Source of the DNA: Moniliella sp. 'wahieum'
Lineage: Eukaryota > Basidiomycota > Moniliellomycetes > Moniliellales > Moniliellaceae
Length of the DNA stretch: 64,000 nt
Reading direction: 5' to 3'
NCBI GenBank assembly: GCA_003971905.1
Contig: RSEE01000080.1
Coordinates: forward strand, 62,001-126,000
Shown: positions 13,940-24,564 of the stretch, piece by piece
How positions within the stretch are numbered: the stretch's first letter is position 1
How the letters are laid out: each line of letters starts with the position of its first letter
The notes under the pieces: generated by a model
Seen by the model: only the letters and a program-made list of their open reading frames with translations
Database searches by the model: none
Told to the model about the DNA's origin: nothing
Position numbers and translations under genes: made by a program

Positions 13940-14557
13940 ATGTCGTCGCCAAGCGCCGGATCGAGACCGACGTGATGAAGTTGCTGATGAGCGACTACGA
14001 GATCGAGCTGGTCAACGACAACATGCGCGAGTTCTATGTCCGCTTTCCCGGCCCAGAAGAGAGTGCGTGTCTCCCTCGTCCCTCCCCTTGCTACCGGCAT
14101 GGTGGTCCCGCATCTGCTAATCTCAGCCCGACAGCGCCATTCGCCGGCGTGTGGAAGATTCATGTGGAACTCCCGGAAGACTACCCGTACAAGTCGCCTC
14201 GATTGGCTTTCGCAACCGGATATTCCACCCCAACATTGACGAAGTGTCGGGCTCGTGTGTCTCGATGTGATCAACCAGGCCTGGACGCCCCTCTATGGCC
14301 TGATCAATGTGTTTGAGTCCTTCATCCCGCAGCTGCTGCGCTACCCGAACGCCAGCGACCCCCTCAACGGCGAAGCAGCGGCCCTCTTCATGAGCCACCC
14401 GGAACTGTACGACCAGCGAGTGCGTGACTACGTCAGGCGCTACGCCTCTTCCAACGCCATGGCCGAGGGCACCGAGGAAGAGGAAGAGAGTGAGGAAGAA
14501 GAAATGTCCGACGTCTCTTTTAGCGACGAGGATGAGCCGGCCAACATGGATCCCTAA
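13940..14557 (+). CDS. UBC8: Ubiquitin-conjugating enzyme E2, UBE2H/Ubc8 type
   Basis: E2 enzyme carrying ubiquitin as a thioester; the yeast orthologue works with the GID E3 ligase. Exon 1 starts at ATG 13940 (MSSP, then [12 protein letters not shown] after a one-base step). A 72-nt intron (14063-14134, GTGCGT to GACAG) splits a Thr codon, giving [19 protein letters not shown]. Further in are DYPYKSP and, after another step, [17 protein letters not shown]. The active-site Cys lies in CLDVINQAW and the acidic tail [20 protein letters not shown] is typical of this subfamily. Three frame steps (about 13950, 14198, 14249) each fit one lost base; without them the catalytic core would be interrupted. 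Length is about 180 residues, normal for UBE2H. Confidence 0.9.
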
Positions 14558-15314
14558 CCTAACCCCGTACCTGTCATCACTCTCTCTCGTCCTGACCCTG
14601 GGTTCCTTTTACCGCTTCAAGTTCTCCGTGCCGATGGAGCGAATGTTCGAGGGGCTCGCCCCTTCCCAGAGGGTTTCATTATTACTTGTCGGACCCATTT
14701 CCATTGTACCACCTCTCCTTACCTCACAACTCCCTATTGATGTACTTCAACCGAGCGCCTGTGCTTCGTGCCCTGGAATCGCTTCGCCATTGCTGAGGTC
14801 GCACGGGTGGTTGCAGGCCGAGGAAGCAAGTCCGGCCCCTTAAGGATAGAGGGGGACAGCACACGTTGGTCCGCAGAACAGACGCCAGGTACAACCAGAT
14901 AATTGAGAGATGTTGCCGCTTTCCCTGCTACCTGTTCCCTTTCACCGGTGTCACCGGCCTGGCAGCAAGTTCACGGCAAACACTAGTACTAGTCATGTAG
15001 AGAGATCATTGACAGATTAGCTTGATTCTCTCCCGCCTTCAAGCTTCATTGGTACTCGTCACCTTCTTGTTCCCTTGATAACCATCGCAGCTTATGTGTC
15101 GCCTTCAAGCTAGCCCGCCACAATTTGAAGGTAGCCCGATTTGGCTGATTCAGGCTGTGAGGCGCAGCTGGTGGCGATCTTTCATCGGAACAATTTCGGG
15201 GAGGGGGGGGGTGTACTGGAAAAAGCGATGCGCTTGCAGCTGATCTGAGCACTACTCGCTCTAGCTCTCGCTCCCCATTGGTCCTTCGGCTTTTGCCACC
15301 ACCACGATAGCATC
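14558..15314. other. Intergenic, no gene seen
   Basis: 757 bp between two plus-strand genes. Only short ORFs without recognisable features. A G9 run occurs near 15202. Confidence 0.5.
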
Positions 15315-16079
15315 ATGACCGACGTCGTCGCTCAATACATCGCCCAGCGCATGGGGAGGGATATCTCCCACCTCGTGGACCAAGGCGTCCTCACCCGTAC
15401 GCCCTTCTCTCCGCATTTGAGTCCGAGACGCATCGATCCTCCGCGGCGCTGACATTCGGCCTTTTTCTCCAGCCGAGCAGGCGCGGCCAATGCAGCACAG
15501 CTTGCGCCGCTGTTGGGGCCTACCATCCGTGTTCCCCCCGCACCCACCACCTTTCCCCCGCCACCTCATCCTTCCGCCATGCACCCCCCCTACCTCCCCC
15601 GTATCCCGCCGCACGAGTACCCTGCCACGCCGCCGCTGCCGCTGGGGCTGAGCGCCCCGTTCGCCCCACCCCGGCGCGCCCTCGGCGGACCCGGCAGAAG
15701 AGCTCGCTACGGCGCTGTACGACTACACCCCACACGCTCGGACGAACTGAGCTTCCGCAAGGGAGAGCAACTTGTGATTACGCAGCACACCACCGATTGG
15801 TTGATGGGGCGACCGCAGGCCGCGCCGCACGCTGCACCCAAACTGTTGCCAGCCAACTATGTCCGGTTGCTTCCCCGAGCAAGCGGGGGTGGGAACCAGT
15901 CGCCCCCCTGGGCGCCACCTCAAGCGAGCGGGTACCCGCCCCCAGCCACATCCTTCCCCCACCGGGCGTACACCCCGTACGCTAAGCCCCCCCACGACTG
16001 GGGTCTCCGTCTCCCCGTGGTTGGTGGTAGTGAGCTAGTCACGCTGCCAACAATTCGCTTTTCGCTTGCGCGTGTGTAG
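15315..16079 (+). CDS. SH3-domain protein, Lsb1/Pin3-like
   Basis: A small SH3 protein of the kind that binds the Arp2/3 activator Las17/WASP and damps actin patch assembly. Start MTDVVAQYIAQRMGRDISHL at 15315. An intron begins GTACGC near 15398 and ends CTCCAG near 15473. The next exon gives AAQLAPLLGPTIRVPPA and a Pro-rich linker. The SH3 domain begins ALYDYTP, continues DELSFRKGEQLVITQHTTD, WLMGR, and closes with ANYVRLLP. The tail is Pro/Gly/Tyr-rich with QSPPWAPPQASGYPPPA. Frame steps occur near 15487, 15690 and 15737 and around the SH3 end. The last residues before the TAG at 16077-16079 are uncertain because a step could move the stop. The Lsb1 call is by domain layout and size. Confidence 0.72.
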
Positions 16080-17652
16080 GCCGGTAGGCTCGAGGGGAGG
16101 CGAGCCCATCCCATGGGATGTTCACAGATGCATTGGTGTACGGTGGAGGACGCAGACGTAGCAGGGCGTATAGCAGGACGTACCCCTGCATCCTCTCTCG
16201 TGACACTTGTCCCCCTATACTTGCCACTTCACGGGGACGAGAACGCGCATCCCCCCTCAGCAAACGCAAGCAACAAGGGTAGCTAGGAAGGCTCTCGCTC
16301 GCGTCAGTAGGCCCCTTGCACGGGGAGCCCGATAGGGTGTCTACCAGATGTGCCTCCACCCTCACCACTCCATATTGCACCGCACAACGGCATGGTAGTG
16401 GTGCAAGCAGAGGGCCACAACCGTCAACCGTCCTTCCCCCCAGAAGGGACTTGCTCAAGGCATAGCGGGACTTATGAGCGTCGTACGACCATCGGCCTCG
16501 GTCCCGGTCCCGAGTGAAGCGCACGGACTTCTTCCCTGCCCGTTGCAGGAACAGAGCGAAGAAAGGTGGGCGGGGGGGGGGGAGGAGGCACAAACGGAGG
16601 CGCAAGAGCAAGGGAATAGGAATGAGTCCACCCCAATGGCTGCAACTGCGCATTCCTGGGTGGCTGGACCCCATGCCACCCTGCTAGATCAAATTGTGGC
16701 ACCAATCGTATCTTTGCATGCCCACCCCACCACGAAAGAACAAGGGACGAGAGGTGTTGCTACCACAGCTGCTACGTTGGGGCCACATGCGGGACTGCTG
16801 CTAGGTCACCGATGCCGGAACAATGTGCGAAACGTCGCAATAGTAAAGTTGGCCCTCATCAACCAGTTTGAGTCATCTCTCCGAATTCAAACAGGGTGAA
16901 GCCATGTGGGCGAGTTCCGTGAACTTGGTGAGGGGAGGGGAGTGGGGCTAACCGGTTCAGACGATAGGTTCAACCCGGCCGCAGCCGTGTCTCTCATTCG
17001 GAAAGAGAGGCGAGGTCCTCGGAGCGAAGGGCTGCAAGCCAGGATTTTACCAAGGAAGATGAACATCGATGCGGTTCATTCCACTGTGTACAATCAAAGC
17101 CGGACGAGCGTGCTGAGCAGGTCCTCTCACTGATGCTATGACGCGGGTTCGAGCGGATGGATCGCGTGCCACGTTTTGGGCCCTCCCCTTCGTAGTATCG
17201 GGACAACCTCTTATTAGGCGTGTCATGCGCACATCTTGTCAGAGATCTGATGGAGGCGTGCCTAGAGATACTACAGAAAAGAGAGGGGAAAAGGGAGTCC
17301 GTGACCTAACCGCAAGAGGGATGAACAAGAGGTTATCGGTACGACTTGTACCTATTGTCAGGCGGTGACACTTGGGTCGTGTAGGGCGGAGAAGGATGGT
17401 AGTGCTTGTTGGAGTGGTGAGTCATACTACGTCGGTCGTACTCGTTATATAACGACCGAGCGCCAGAAGACACTGGAAATCAGAATTGAAACGTGAAATG
17501 CTGGGATGGCCAATATCCAATCCCGATTCATTCTACGTACATTGAACATTGAACATTGAACATTGAACATTGAACATTGAACATTGCTCACATGGCTGCC
17601 CTCCTTTCTCTTTGGGCTCCACCACAATCAGCCCCTACCACCGCCAGCTACG
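16080..17652. other. Long intergenic region before the Sit4/PP6 gene
   Basis: 1,573 bp. Several ORFs of 60-210 codons occur on both strands, but none has a recognisable domain or coherent splice sites. I found no tRNA. The last 120 bp hold a heptamer minisatellite (17539-17586). Confidence 0.5.
17539..17586 (+). repeat. 7-bp minisatellite, unit ACATTGA, about 6.9 copies
   Basis: 48 bp of uninterrupted ACATTGA heptamers end 66 bp before the phosphatase ATG at 17653. Confidence 0.95.
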
Positions 17653-18935
17653 ATGAGCAGCACCGATCTCGATTTGTGGATCTCGCAACTGAGCCAGTGC
17701 AAGTACCTCTCCGAGGGAGCCATGGAGTCGCTCTGTGCGCGCGTCAAGGCCATCCTGATGGAGGAGGCCAACATCCAGCCCGTCTCGAGCCCCGTGACCG
17801 TATGCGGCGACATCCATGGCCAGCTATGGGACTTGCTGGAACTGTTGCGCGTTGGCGGTCCTCCTCCCACCACGTCGTACATATTTATGGGCGACTTTGT
17901 CGACCGTGGCTACTTTTCGCTGGAAACGCTCTCGTTGCTCATGGCGCTCAAGGCGCGGTGGCCCGATCGGGTGACGTTGTTGCGCGGCAACCACGAGTCG
18001 CGGCAAATTACGCAGGTCTACGGGTTTTACGATGAGTGCCAGCACAAGTATGGCAATGCCAACGTATGGAAACTGTGTTGCCAAGTGTTTGACTACCTCA
18101 ACTTGGCTGCCATTATCGATGGTCGCGTTTTGTGTGTCCATGGGGGTCTGAGTCCCGAGGTGCGCATGCTGGACCAGATCCGCACCCTCTCTCGTGCCCA
18201 GGAGATCCCGCACGAAGGCGCGTTCTGTGACCTAATGTGGTCCGACCCGGAGGAGGTGGATACGTGGGCCATGTCCCGCGCGGGGCGGGATGGCTGTTTG
18301 GCAATACGGTCACTACGGAGTTTAACCATCTGAACAATCTGGATTTGATCGCGCGCGCACACCAGTTTGCAGGAAGGATTGTGCGTTCGTCCCCCCCCCC
18401 CCCTGTTTCTTGCTTGCTTCTGTGGTTTTCTCTGTGTTGACTCTTTCTTTGCGTGGGGTGTCATGTAACAGCAAACTCATGCACGATAACCAGATCGTTA
18501 CCGTTTGGTCCGCCCCCAATTACTGCTATCCCTGCGGCAATGTGGCTTCGATCTTTGAGGTGCCCGACTTGCTCGATCTGCCAGCTGACAATTCCAGTCC
18601 CCAGGCTCAAGAGGCGACTGGGGACGAAGGAAGCAGCAAGGTGGGCCAATCCGCCTCGCACGCTGCTTCCCACGCATCCTCCCCGGACTGGACAGAGGAA
18701 CGATCGTCGTCGCCCACCTCGCTTGCTTCCTCTCACCCGTCCACGCCTACTGGCCCAACTCCTTCCCGCCTCGATGGGGAGGAGGACACGTCCCGCTCTG
18801 CCCGTCTTGGTCCAGCATCCAAGTCCGCTTCGACCCACTCGTTGATTGGACCGGGAACTTTAAGATTTTCTCGGCCGTGCCCGACATGGAACGCACACCC
18901 CAAGTCGAATGGCCAGTTCGCAGTACTTTCTCTGA
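17653..18935 (+). CDS. PP2A-family catalytic subunit, Sit4/PP6 type, with Ser/Pro-rich insert
   Basis: Metal-dependent Ser/Thr phosphatase of the PP2A-like group; Sit4/PP6 acts in G1 progression and TOR-linked signalling. The ATG at 17653 gives [20 protein letters not shown]. Motifs: GDIHGQ, GDFVDRG, RGNHE, YGFYDEC, HGGLSPE and [12 protein letters not shown] frame step near 18276 restores PRGAGWLFG, and an intron (about 18379-18471, starting GTGCGT and ending TAACAG) joins EGF to KLMHDNQ. The usual NYCYRCGN reads NYCYPCGN here. After [11 protein letters not shown] comes an insert of about 95 residues rich in Ser, Pro and Asp/Glu before [14 protein letters not shown]. After one more step the protein ends in YFL and TGA 18933-18935, the C-terminal signature that is carboxymethylated in PP2A-like enzymes. 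Sit4/PP6 is favoured over Ppg1 and PP4 by the N-terminus. Confidence 0.88.
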
Positions 18936-19245
18936 CTTGGTTGGCCATCTCTGTTTCTCTCGCATCCAATGCCCCCTTTGTACCACCCTGTCAACTTGTA
19001 CCATGCCATCCTTTGGCTACCTGACCACAAGGACGTTTTTTGGCGCCAAGACGCGGCGCAGTTGTAGCTAAACAAGGACCCATCGGTTTCTTCCTAAAAA
19101 GTAGATTGCTCACACCCAGCTGCCAGCTCGGTGAAGCGCAAGTGGTGGACACGGGGACTAGGTGCTTTGTTTTTACTTTCTTTTTTATTAGTTTGCAGCG
19201 CTAGACATGTCAGATTGTCAGGTGTCAGGTGTCAGGTGTCAGGTG
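18936..19245. other. Convergent spacer with heptamer repeat
   Basis: 310 bp between the phosphatase stop and the stop of the minus-strand gene. The right end is made of GTCAGGT repeats. Confidence 0.5.
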
Positions 19246-19250
19246 TCAGG
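19215..19250 (+). repeat. 7-bp minisatellite, unit GTCAGGT, about 5 copies
   Basis: Tandem GTCAGGT units. The array runs into the stop codon (19246-19248) of the minus-strand gene, so that gene's final codon is part of the repeat. Confidence 0.9.
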
Positions 19251-20305
19251 GCACAACCTGGATGCCCATCTGATTGGCCATCTGAAAAAGCTGGCGACAC
19301 ATTGACTGGAGAAGTACGTCGTACTCCAGCAGCTCCATCGTAGGTGAAGCGTCAGGACGAAGCGAAGCGCCTTCGAAGAGTAGTTTCCGTCATGCTCTTC
19401 CGAAAACAGGGAAGGGTATTGTTCTGGGTAGCCAAGGGGCTTGCGTGGGGGCGGATCCAAGTCCTGGACCTTGGCTTGGGCAATGAAAAAGATGTGCTTG
19501 AGTGTGATGCGGCCATTGAACGTGGAAGCAGTGAGGGGGGAAGAGTGGGTAACGCCAGCTGCTCGTTTGAGCCACCACTGTGCGGGGGGGGAGTGATTCG
19601 TACCTTCCATTCCCCCGACTCGGTCACCAACGTTTGCGGCCAATGGGTAAAGGATGGCTTGTCGGTCGTTTGCCGCGCCCACTCTTTCATGCTCGGATAC
19701 GCAAACGTTTGTTCCATCGGATCCACATCGGCGGGACATCCCAAGTAGGTTGCTTTCATCCCCAACGGGATCCACTCTTCGTATTCCTTGGTCGCACGGC
19801 ACACAGCGATCATCAGTCGGGTCCGCCAGGCAGCTTCCGGCGCCGAGTGGCCCACGGCCAACCCGGGGATGTGGCTCATCTGCCATGCATACCGCTGAGC
19901 CCGACCGGCAGGAACGAGCGAACGGAAAACGGTGCCCGGGGCAGGAGGCTCCGCCTGCCATGGGATTTCTACCTGGGGCTCCATCCGCATTCCGCTGCGG
20001 CACGATCGGTCCCTCCACCCCCCGGGCGGAGGATCGATGACAAGGTGTTTGTTGATTCCTTGCCGCTCCGATGGCGTCCCCGCCGAAGGAGGCGGGGGAG
20101 GACGTTTGGGCGCGGCAGGCAGTTGGCCAGGGAAGGGGATTCGCTTGGGCTGGGGCGGAGAAGAGGGTGGTGGAGGAGCCGAGTGGACGCGGCGCGACGA
20201 TGACACGGATCGGGCGAGAGCCAATGCGCGTCGCCTGCTGCCTCCCACAGAGGGAAGCGAAGCGACAGACCGGGCGCGGAGAGGGGCATCAACCTAGCAC
20301 CCGCC
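19246..20305 (-). CDS. Unknown conserved-looking protein
   Basis: Function not recognised. Likely ATG at 20305 ([20 protein letters not shown]). A one-base step near 20250 leads into a Pro-rich basic region ([19 protein letters not shown]), then a globular-looking part: [36 protein letters not shown] and [18 protein letters not shown] break near 19600 (small intron or frame step) leads to [20 protein letters not shown] and [19 protein letters not shown] last step yields [20 protein letters not shown] and [10 protein letters not shown], with TGA at 19246-19248. The compositional change from Pro-rich to mixed hydrophobic/charged fits a folded C-terminal domain. Its promoter is shared with NIP7 over 240 bp. 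Confidence 0.6.
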
Positions 20306-20545
20306 ATGGTTCCCACTCGGTCCCCAGCCAGGCGGGTAGGATGTGGAGACGGCAGGGAGGACGCCTACGACGGCCATCCCGCCCAAGCAGCAAGGAGGGG
20401 CCAGGCGGAACGGACCAATTGTTGCCCAGCGGAATCGCAGCGGCGGAGGAGATCGGTGCAAAAATTTCGCGGGGGCAGTAGGAGCCTTTTTTCATGGCTG
20501 CCGCTGGTGGGCCCGCCACGCTCTGCCGCTCCCCAACCACCGACA
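20306..20545. promoter_or_regulatory. Divergent promoter, unknown gene / NIP7
   Basis: 240 bp between divergent ATGs (20305 minus, 20546 plus). No gene is supported here. Confidence 0.4.
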
Positions 20546-21206
20546 ATGCGTCCGCTCACCGAAGAGGAAACGACCACGCTGTTTACCAAGCTGGCCAACT
20601 ATGTCGGCCCCAACATTGTCCGCCTCCTGGACCGTTCGGATGAGCCGTACGTCTTCCGACTGCACCGGGACCGGGTGTACTATGTGTCGGAGGCAGCCAT
20701 GAAGCTGGCGGCGTCGGTGAGCCGGGGGCAGTTGATGAGCCTCGGGACTTGCCTGGGCAAGTTTTCCAAGACGGGCAAGTTCCGCATGCACATTACCGCG
20801 CTCGACGTGATTGCGCCGTTGGCCCCGCACCGGGTATGGATCAAGTCGAATGGTGAACTGCCCTTCTTGTATGGTGGCCACATTGTCAAGGCGCACCTTG
20901 GCCGCATTACCGACGATACACCGGAGCATGCGGGAGTGGTGGTACTATCCATGAACGGTACGCCGCTCGGGTTTGGCGTGACGGCGCGTTCGACAGTGGA
21001 CACGAGGAAACTGGACCCGACATCGATCATTGTCTTTCACCAGGCAGACGTGGGCGAGTACCTGCGTGATGAGGTACGTTGTGGTCGGAGTGGTGGTGGT
21101 AGGAGACTGACGGATTGGGCATGTGGGTTTGCAGGACACGTTGTTCTATGGAGCTGATTGGGGCACAACGCATGCAATGCACGCACGCGTACGGCGCGCG
21201 CCTTGA
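20546..21206 (+). CDS. NIP7: 60S ribosome biogenesis protein Nip7 (PUA domain)
   Basis: Nip7 binds pre-60S particles and is needed for 27S pre-rRNA processing in the nucleolus. Exon 1 (20546-21073) encodes [20 protein letters not shown], then [40 protein letters not shown] and [20 protein letters not shown]. The PUA-type end carries [20 protein letters not shown] and [17 protein letters not shown] 61-nt intron (21074-21134, GTACGT to TTTGCAG) joins to DTLF, the usual Nip7 end. Here the frame then continues for 19 codons ([19 protein letters not shown]) to TGA 21204-21206; a one-base error could restore an earlier stop. The rest of the frame is intact. Confidence 0.92.
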
Positions 21207-21996
21207 GCTCCCCGCGTCCGTGTTGGCACGTCCGGACCAGACTGAGGTGGGTGTTGGCTGCATGGCCGCGTATGGGGACTTGCTGCATGCAAGCGGCACG
21301 CAGGGTGTGTGGTGGAGTGGCGGCGGCGAGAGACGATGCGATGTTCATGTACAGTACCATGCAGTAGCCGGTCCCATGGCCTGTCCCAATGGGTTTGCGG
21401 TGCGGCGAGAAGGAGCGGGGCACGTGACAGCGGGCAGAGGAAGCGAGGGCTGGGGCGAACTTGAAGCTTGAGTAGTGCAGAGTGGATACGGAGGACGGAC
21501 GCAGGCGAGAGCGAGTGCGGAGTATTGAGGCAGTGTCCTCGCGGGCGAGTGGTGTGGTGCGGGCGCCAAGCGGCAGGAGTAGCGGGTGTGCCTGGTTGAG
21601 ATCGACTGGGGAAAGGTGCGGCGAGCACGGCTGGAGATCGGAGGGATGTGACATGTGCGGTGTAGGACGATCATGACGATCGACGTACTAGTAAGAGGCG
21701 CGGGCGCTGAGGCCGAGGAGGATCGGGACTAGGATGCGAGGGGGCTGTGAGGCGTGTGTCGGAGTACTGAGTGCTATAGTGGTGGCCAACGATCGCGAGT
21801 GGAGCTAGATAGTGACAGGCAGTGGCTAGTGCTAGTCGAGTAAAGCGCTGCGCTTGGGCCTACGGACACTGTCAAGGAAGGAGCGCCGTCCTATAGTCGC
21901 GTCGGCAACACCCAGCCAGTACCCGATGTACGCAGCATAGCAACGCGAAGCACGCGCGCCTGCCCCACCCCCACCTCCACCACACCGTTGCGGCCC
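21207..21996. other. Intergenic, upstream of the Bem1-like gene
   Basis: 790 bp, GC-rich, with no supported gene. ORFs on either strand here lack domains and intron context. Confidence 0.5.
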
Positions 21997-24564
21997 ATGC
22001 GTGGGCTCCGCGACTTGCGCCACTCGCTCACACGCAGCACCTCGCCCCTCCCCCCCCCACCCCCACCTCGCTCCCCGCGACCCCCACCGCTCCCTCCACC
22101 TCGGCCTCGGCGCAGCAGCAGCACTGCCAGCCGCAGCACGCACCTTGCTCCCTCCCCCTCTCCCGGGAACCCCGCTGTCGATCCCCGCGCGCCCCCCCAT
22201 CATCCACGCCCTCGCCTCCAGCGGCCCCGCGCCCTGCCCGCCGGCTGGCTTGCCTACAGTGCGGCTTTTTCCATGTCCTGCAACAGCCCCCGCCCACCGC
22301 CGATTGGTCGATGCCGTCGACCCCATCCACGGCACAGCCGGCAAGGTGCCCCAAGCCGCCTTCACCGTCTTGACCCGCACCACCGTCAGTCCCTCACACC
22401 TTCCTTCCCGCTTTCTCCCGCAACAACAGCCCCACCACCCGCCTCACGCTCCTCGACCAGCATGTCACTCCTGTCCCCCGCCACGTCCCGACTCTGGCCC
22501 CCACCTCTCGCCCCTCTCTCCTGGCTCCCACCCAGCCACGTGTGGCATCCGCGCCGTGTCCTGCTCGACTTAGCCGGGCGCGACGACGAGGTGACAGCCC
22601 CGAGGGGACAGAGTATTGATCCTGGCCCACTCCATGCAGAGTGGTACGTCGTTCGCCCCTTGCCCTCGCCTCGACGGAGCGAGAACGGGAGGGCAGCCGA
22701 CGGCTGCTCAGCTCGCGGGTGCAGGCAGCATTGCTCTGCTGCCGGTAGCCTGTGTATCTCTCCTGGATCCCGACTCGGCTCGCATTCTGTCCGCTCACGA
22801 GGCGGAAGCACTTGTCTCGGTGGTGGCTCATTCCTCCGTCGACGAGTGGAAGGGTCGCGTCACTGCTGCATTTACCCCTGTACTCAACACGCCCAACACC
22901 ACATACCCAGGCCATCGTTCCGCCCGTTCGTGAGGCACCAGACCAAGTGCTTCCCATACCCGCTGTCCTTCCCCACCGCGAGCTGCTCCCTCCACCGATC
23001 CTGTGCCCTTGGAGAGACCAGCTCCCTCACCTGTACCTCTAGGTGGAAGTGCAACGGACGCGTTGATCCAAGGGGCTGACCCTGTAGACCTACTTCGAGC
23101 CGGGTACCTCCCCCCGGGGGGCAGTCCCCTGCCGACTGGGGTGGTCACCTCTGCTCGGGTGGATGGAGTGCACTTTGAGCAGGGCGACTATTGGTTCCGA
23201 GTACGAGCGACCCACTTGGCCTGGCCTGCCCCCCCAGCCCCTGGACCTCCACGAGGCCTGCGTTTGGCCCACGCAGGACAGATACCGGCCGGGTCGGTGA
23301 CCGAGGGAGACGGCAGAAATGAACTGCAGGCGGAAGAGGAGTTGGCCAGAATGGAAGACTTTGCTCCTCCGCGTCAGGATGACCCTCCGCTTCCCGAGCC
23401 CCCTGCCAACTTGCCTGCTGCCCAAGAGGGGCAAGTGCGCGAACTGATCCTGTACCGATTGTACGAGGACTTTTACGAGTTCCACATTGCCCTCCAAGAC
23501 TACTTTCCCCAAGAAGCCGCGTTGGGTCGGGCCGAGGCACGTCATGCGGTCGACCCAAGCTGAAGTGCGTGCCAGTACCGAGTCCAATTCAGCATCGCGA
23601 TACAATGCGTCGCCGCCTCGTGTAGACCCACAAGGTCGAGCCTTTCTTCCTCTGATGCCCGGCCCGGTTCCCCCTGCGAGTGAGCAAGAGGAGCCCTTGA
23701 CGCCCGGTAGGATGGACGCGGCATGGCAGCAGCAAGCAGTCGACTTGAACCTCTACACCTCCCAGTTGGTCGCTCTGCCTCTCTACATTGTCCGTTCAGA
23801 ATTGGCCCGACTCTTCTTTGAACCCAGGCCTGGGGATGGGTGCAGTGTATTAGTCGACTCGCACTCAGGTTCCGCTAGACGGGCAGGAACGATGGCGCAC
23901 TCCTTCACTTCCTATCGTTCCGACAGCCACGACGCCCACCAGTTGGCAAGCCAACTATCCAGCACCCACCTGAACCCTTCCTCGCTGGCGAGCTCGAAGG
24001 GCTCAGCTGCATCGCAGGAACACGATGGGTTTGGCGACATGGCGAGGAACCGCAATGTTCTCCTCCAGAGGCAGCTCCTAGCCCTGGTCCTGGCCCAGGT
24101 ATGTCGGGCTCCCACACCACTTCCACCTCCAACTCTACCCCCACTGTGCCTTTTCCAAGTCGGGGGGCTCGTCCGGCTCAGGATCCAAAGCGATCAAGGC
24201 GCCTATCATAGCACCCAAATCCGCTGCCACTTGGTCGCATCCCATTGGGCCTGTCTCTACAGCGCCAACAGCCATAGTGGATACGTTGAAGGTCAAAGTA
24301 CTTCACCTGAGCACGGGCGACGTGGTGGCGCTCCGGGTTCCGAGAGGAACCACGCTGGACCAATTGACTGCCCGTGTGCACCATCGTTTCTCCCTCGCCG
24401 CCGCCGACGGACCCAGCCTTGCGTTGCGGTACAACCCGCACAACCCCTCGGCCCCCGCGACTGCCCCGGACGAAACGGAGCTGGTATGGCTCGACTCGGA
24501 CAATGCGTTGGCGAGCTGGGCCGAGGGAAGAACGAAACTCACGTTGTTTGTGGGCGGGCCATGA
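21997..24564 (+). CDS. BEM1: Cell-polarity scaffold Bem1/Scd2 (SH3-SH3-PX-PB1)
   Basis: Bem1/Scd2 holds active Cdc42, its GEF and a PAK kinase together at the cell cortex to drive bud or tip growth. Start MRGLRDLRHSLTRSTSP at 21997, then a Pro-rich stretch. SH3-1 (about 22190-22375) shows FFHVLQQ, ADWSM, VDPIHGTAGKVPQAAF. SH3-2 (about 22540-22790) shows ILILAHS, EWYVVRPL, IALLPVACVSLLDPDSAR, then VDEWKGRV. The PX domain (about 23140-23520) has ARVDGVHFEQGDYWFRVRAT and LILYRLYEDFYEFHIALQDY. The post-PX segment has RAFLPLMPGPV and LVALPLYIVRSELARLFFEP. The PB1 domain ends the protein: DTLKVKVLHLSTGDVVALRV to KLTLFVGGP, stop 24562-24564. Several one-base frame steps interrupt the SH3 and PX parts. 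Domain order and length (about 850 residues) fit the family. Confidence 0.85.
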
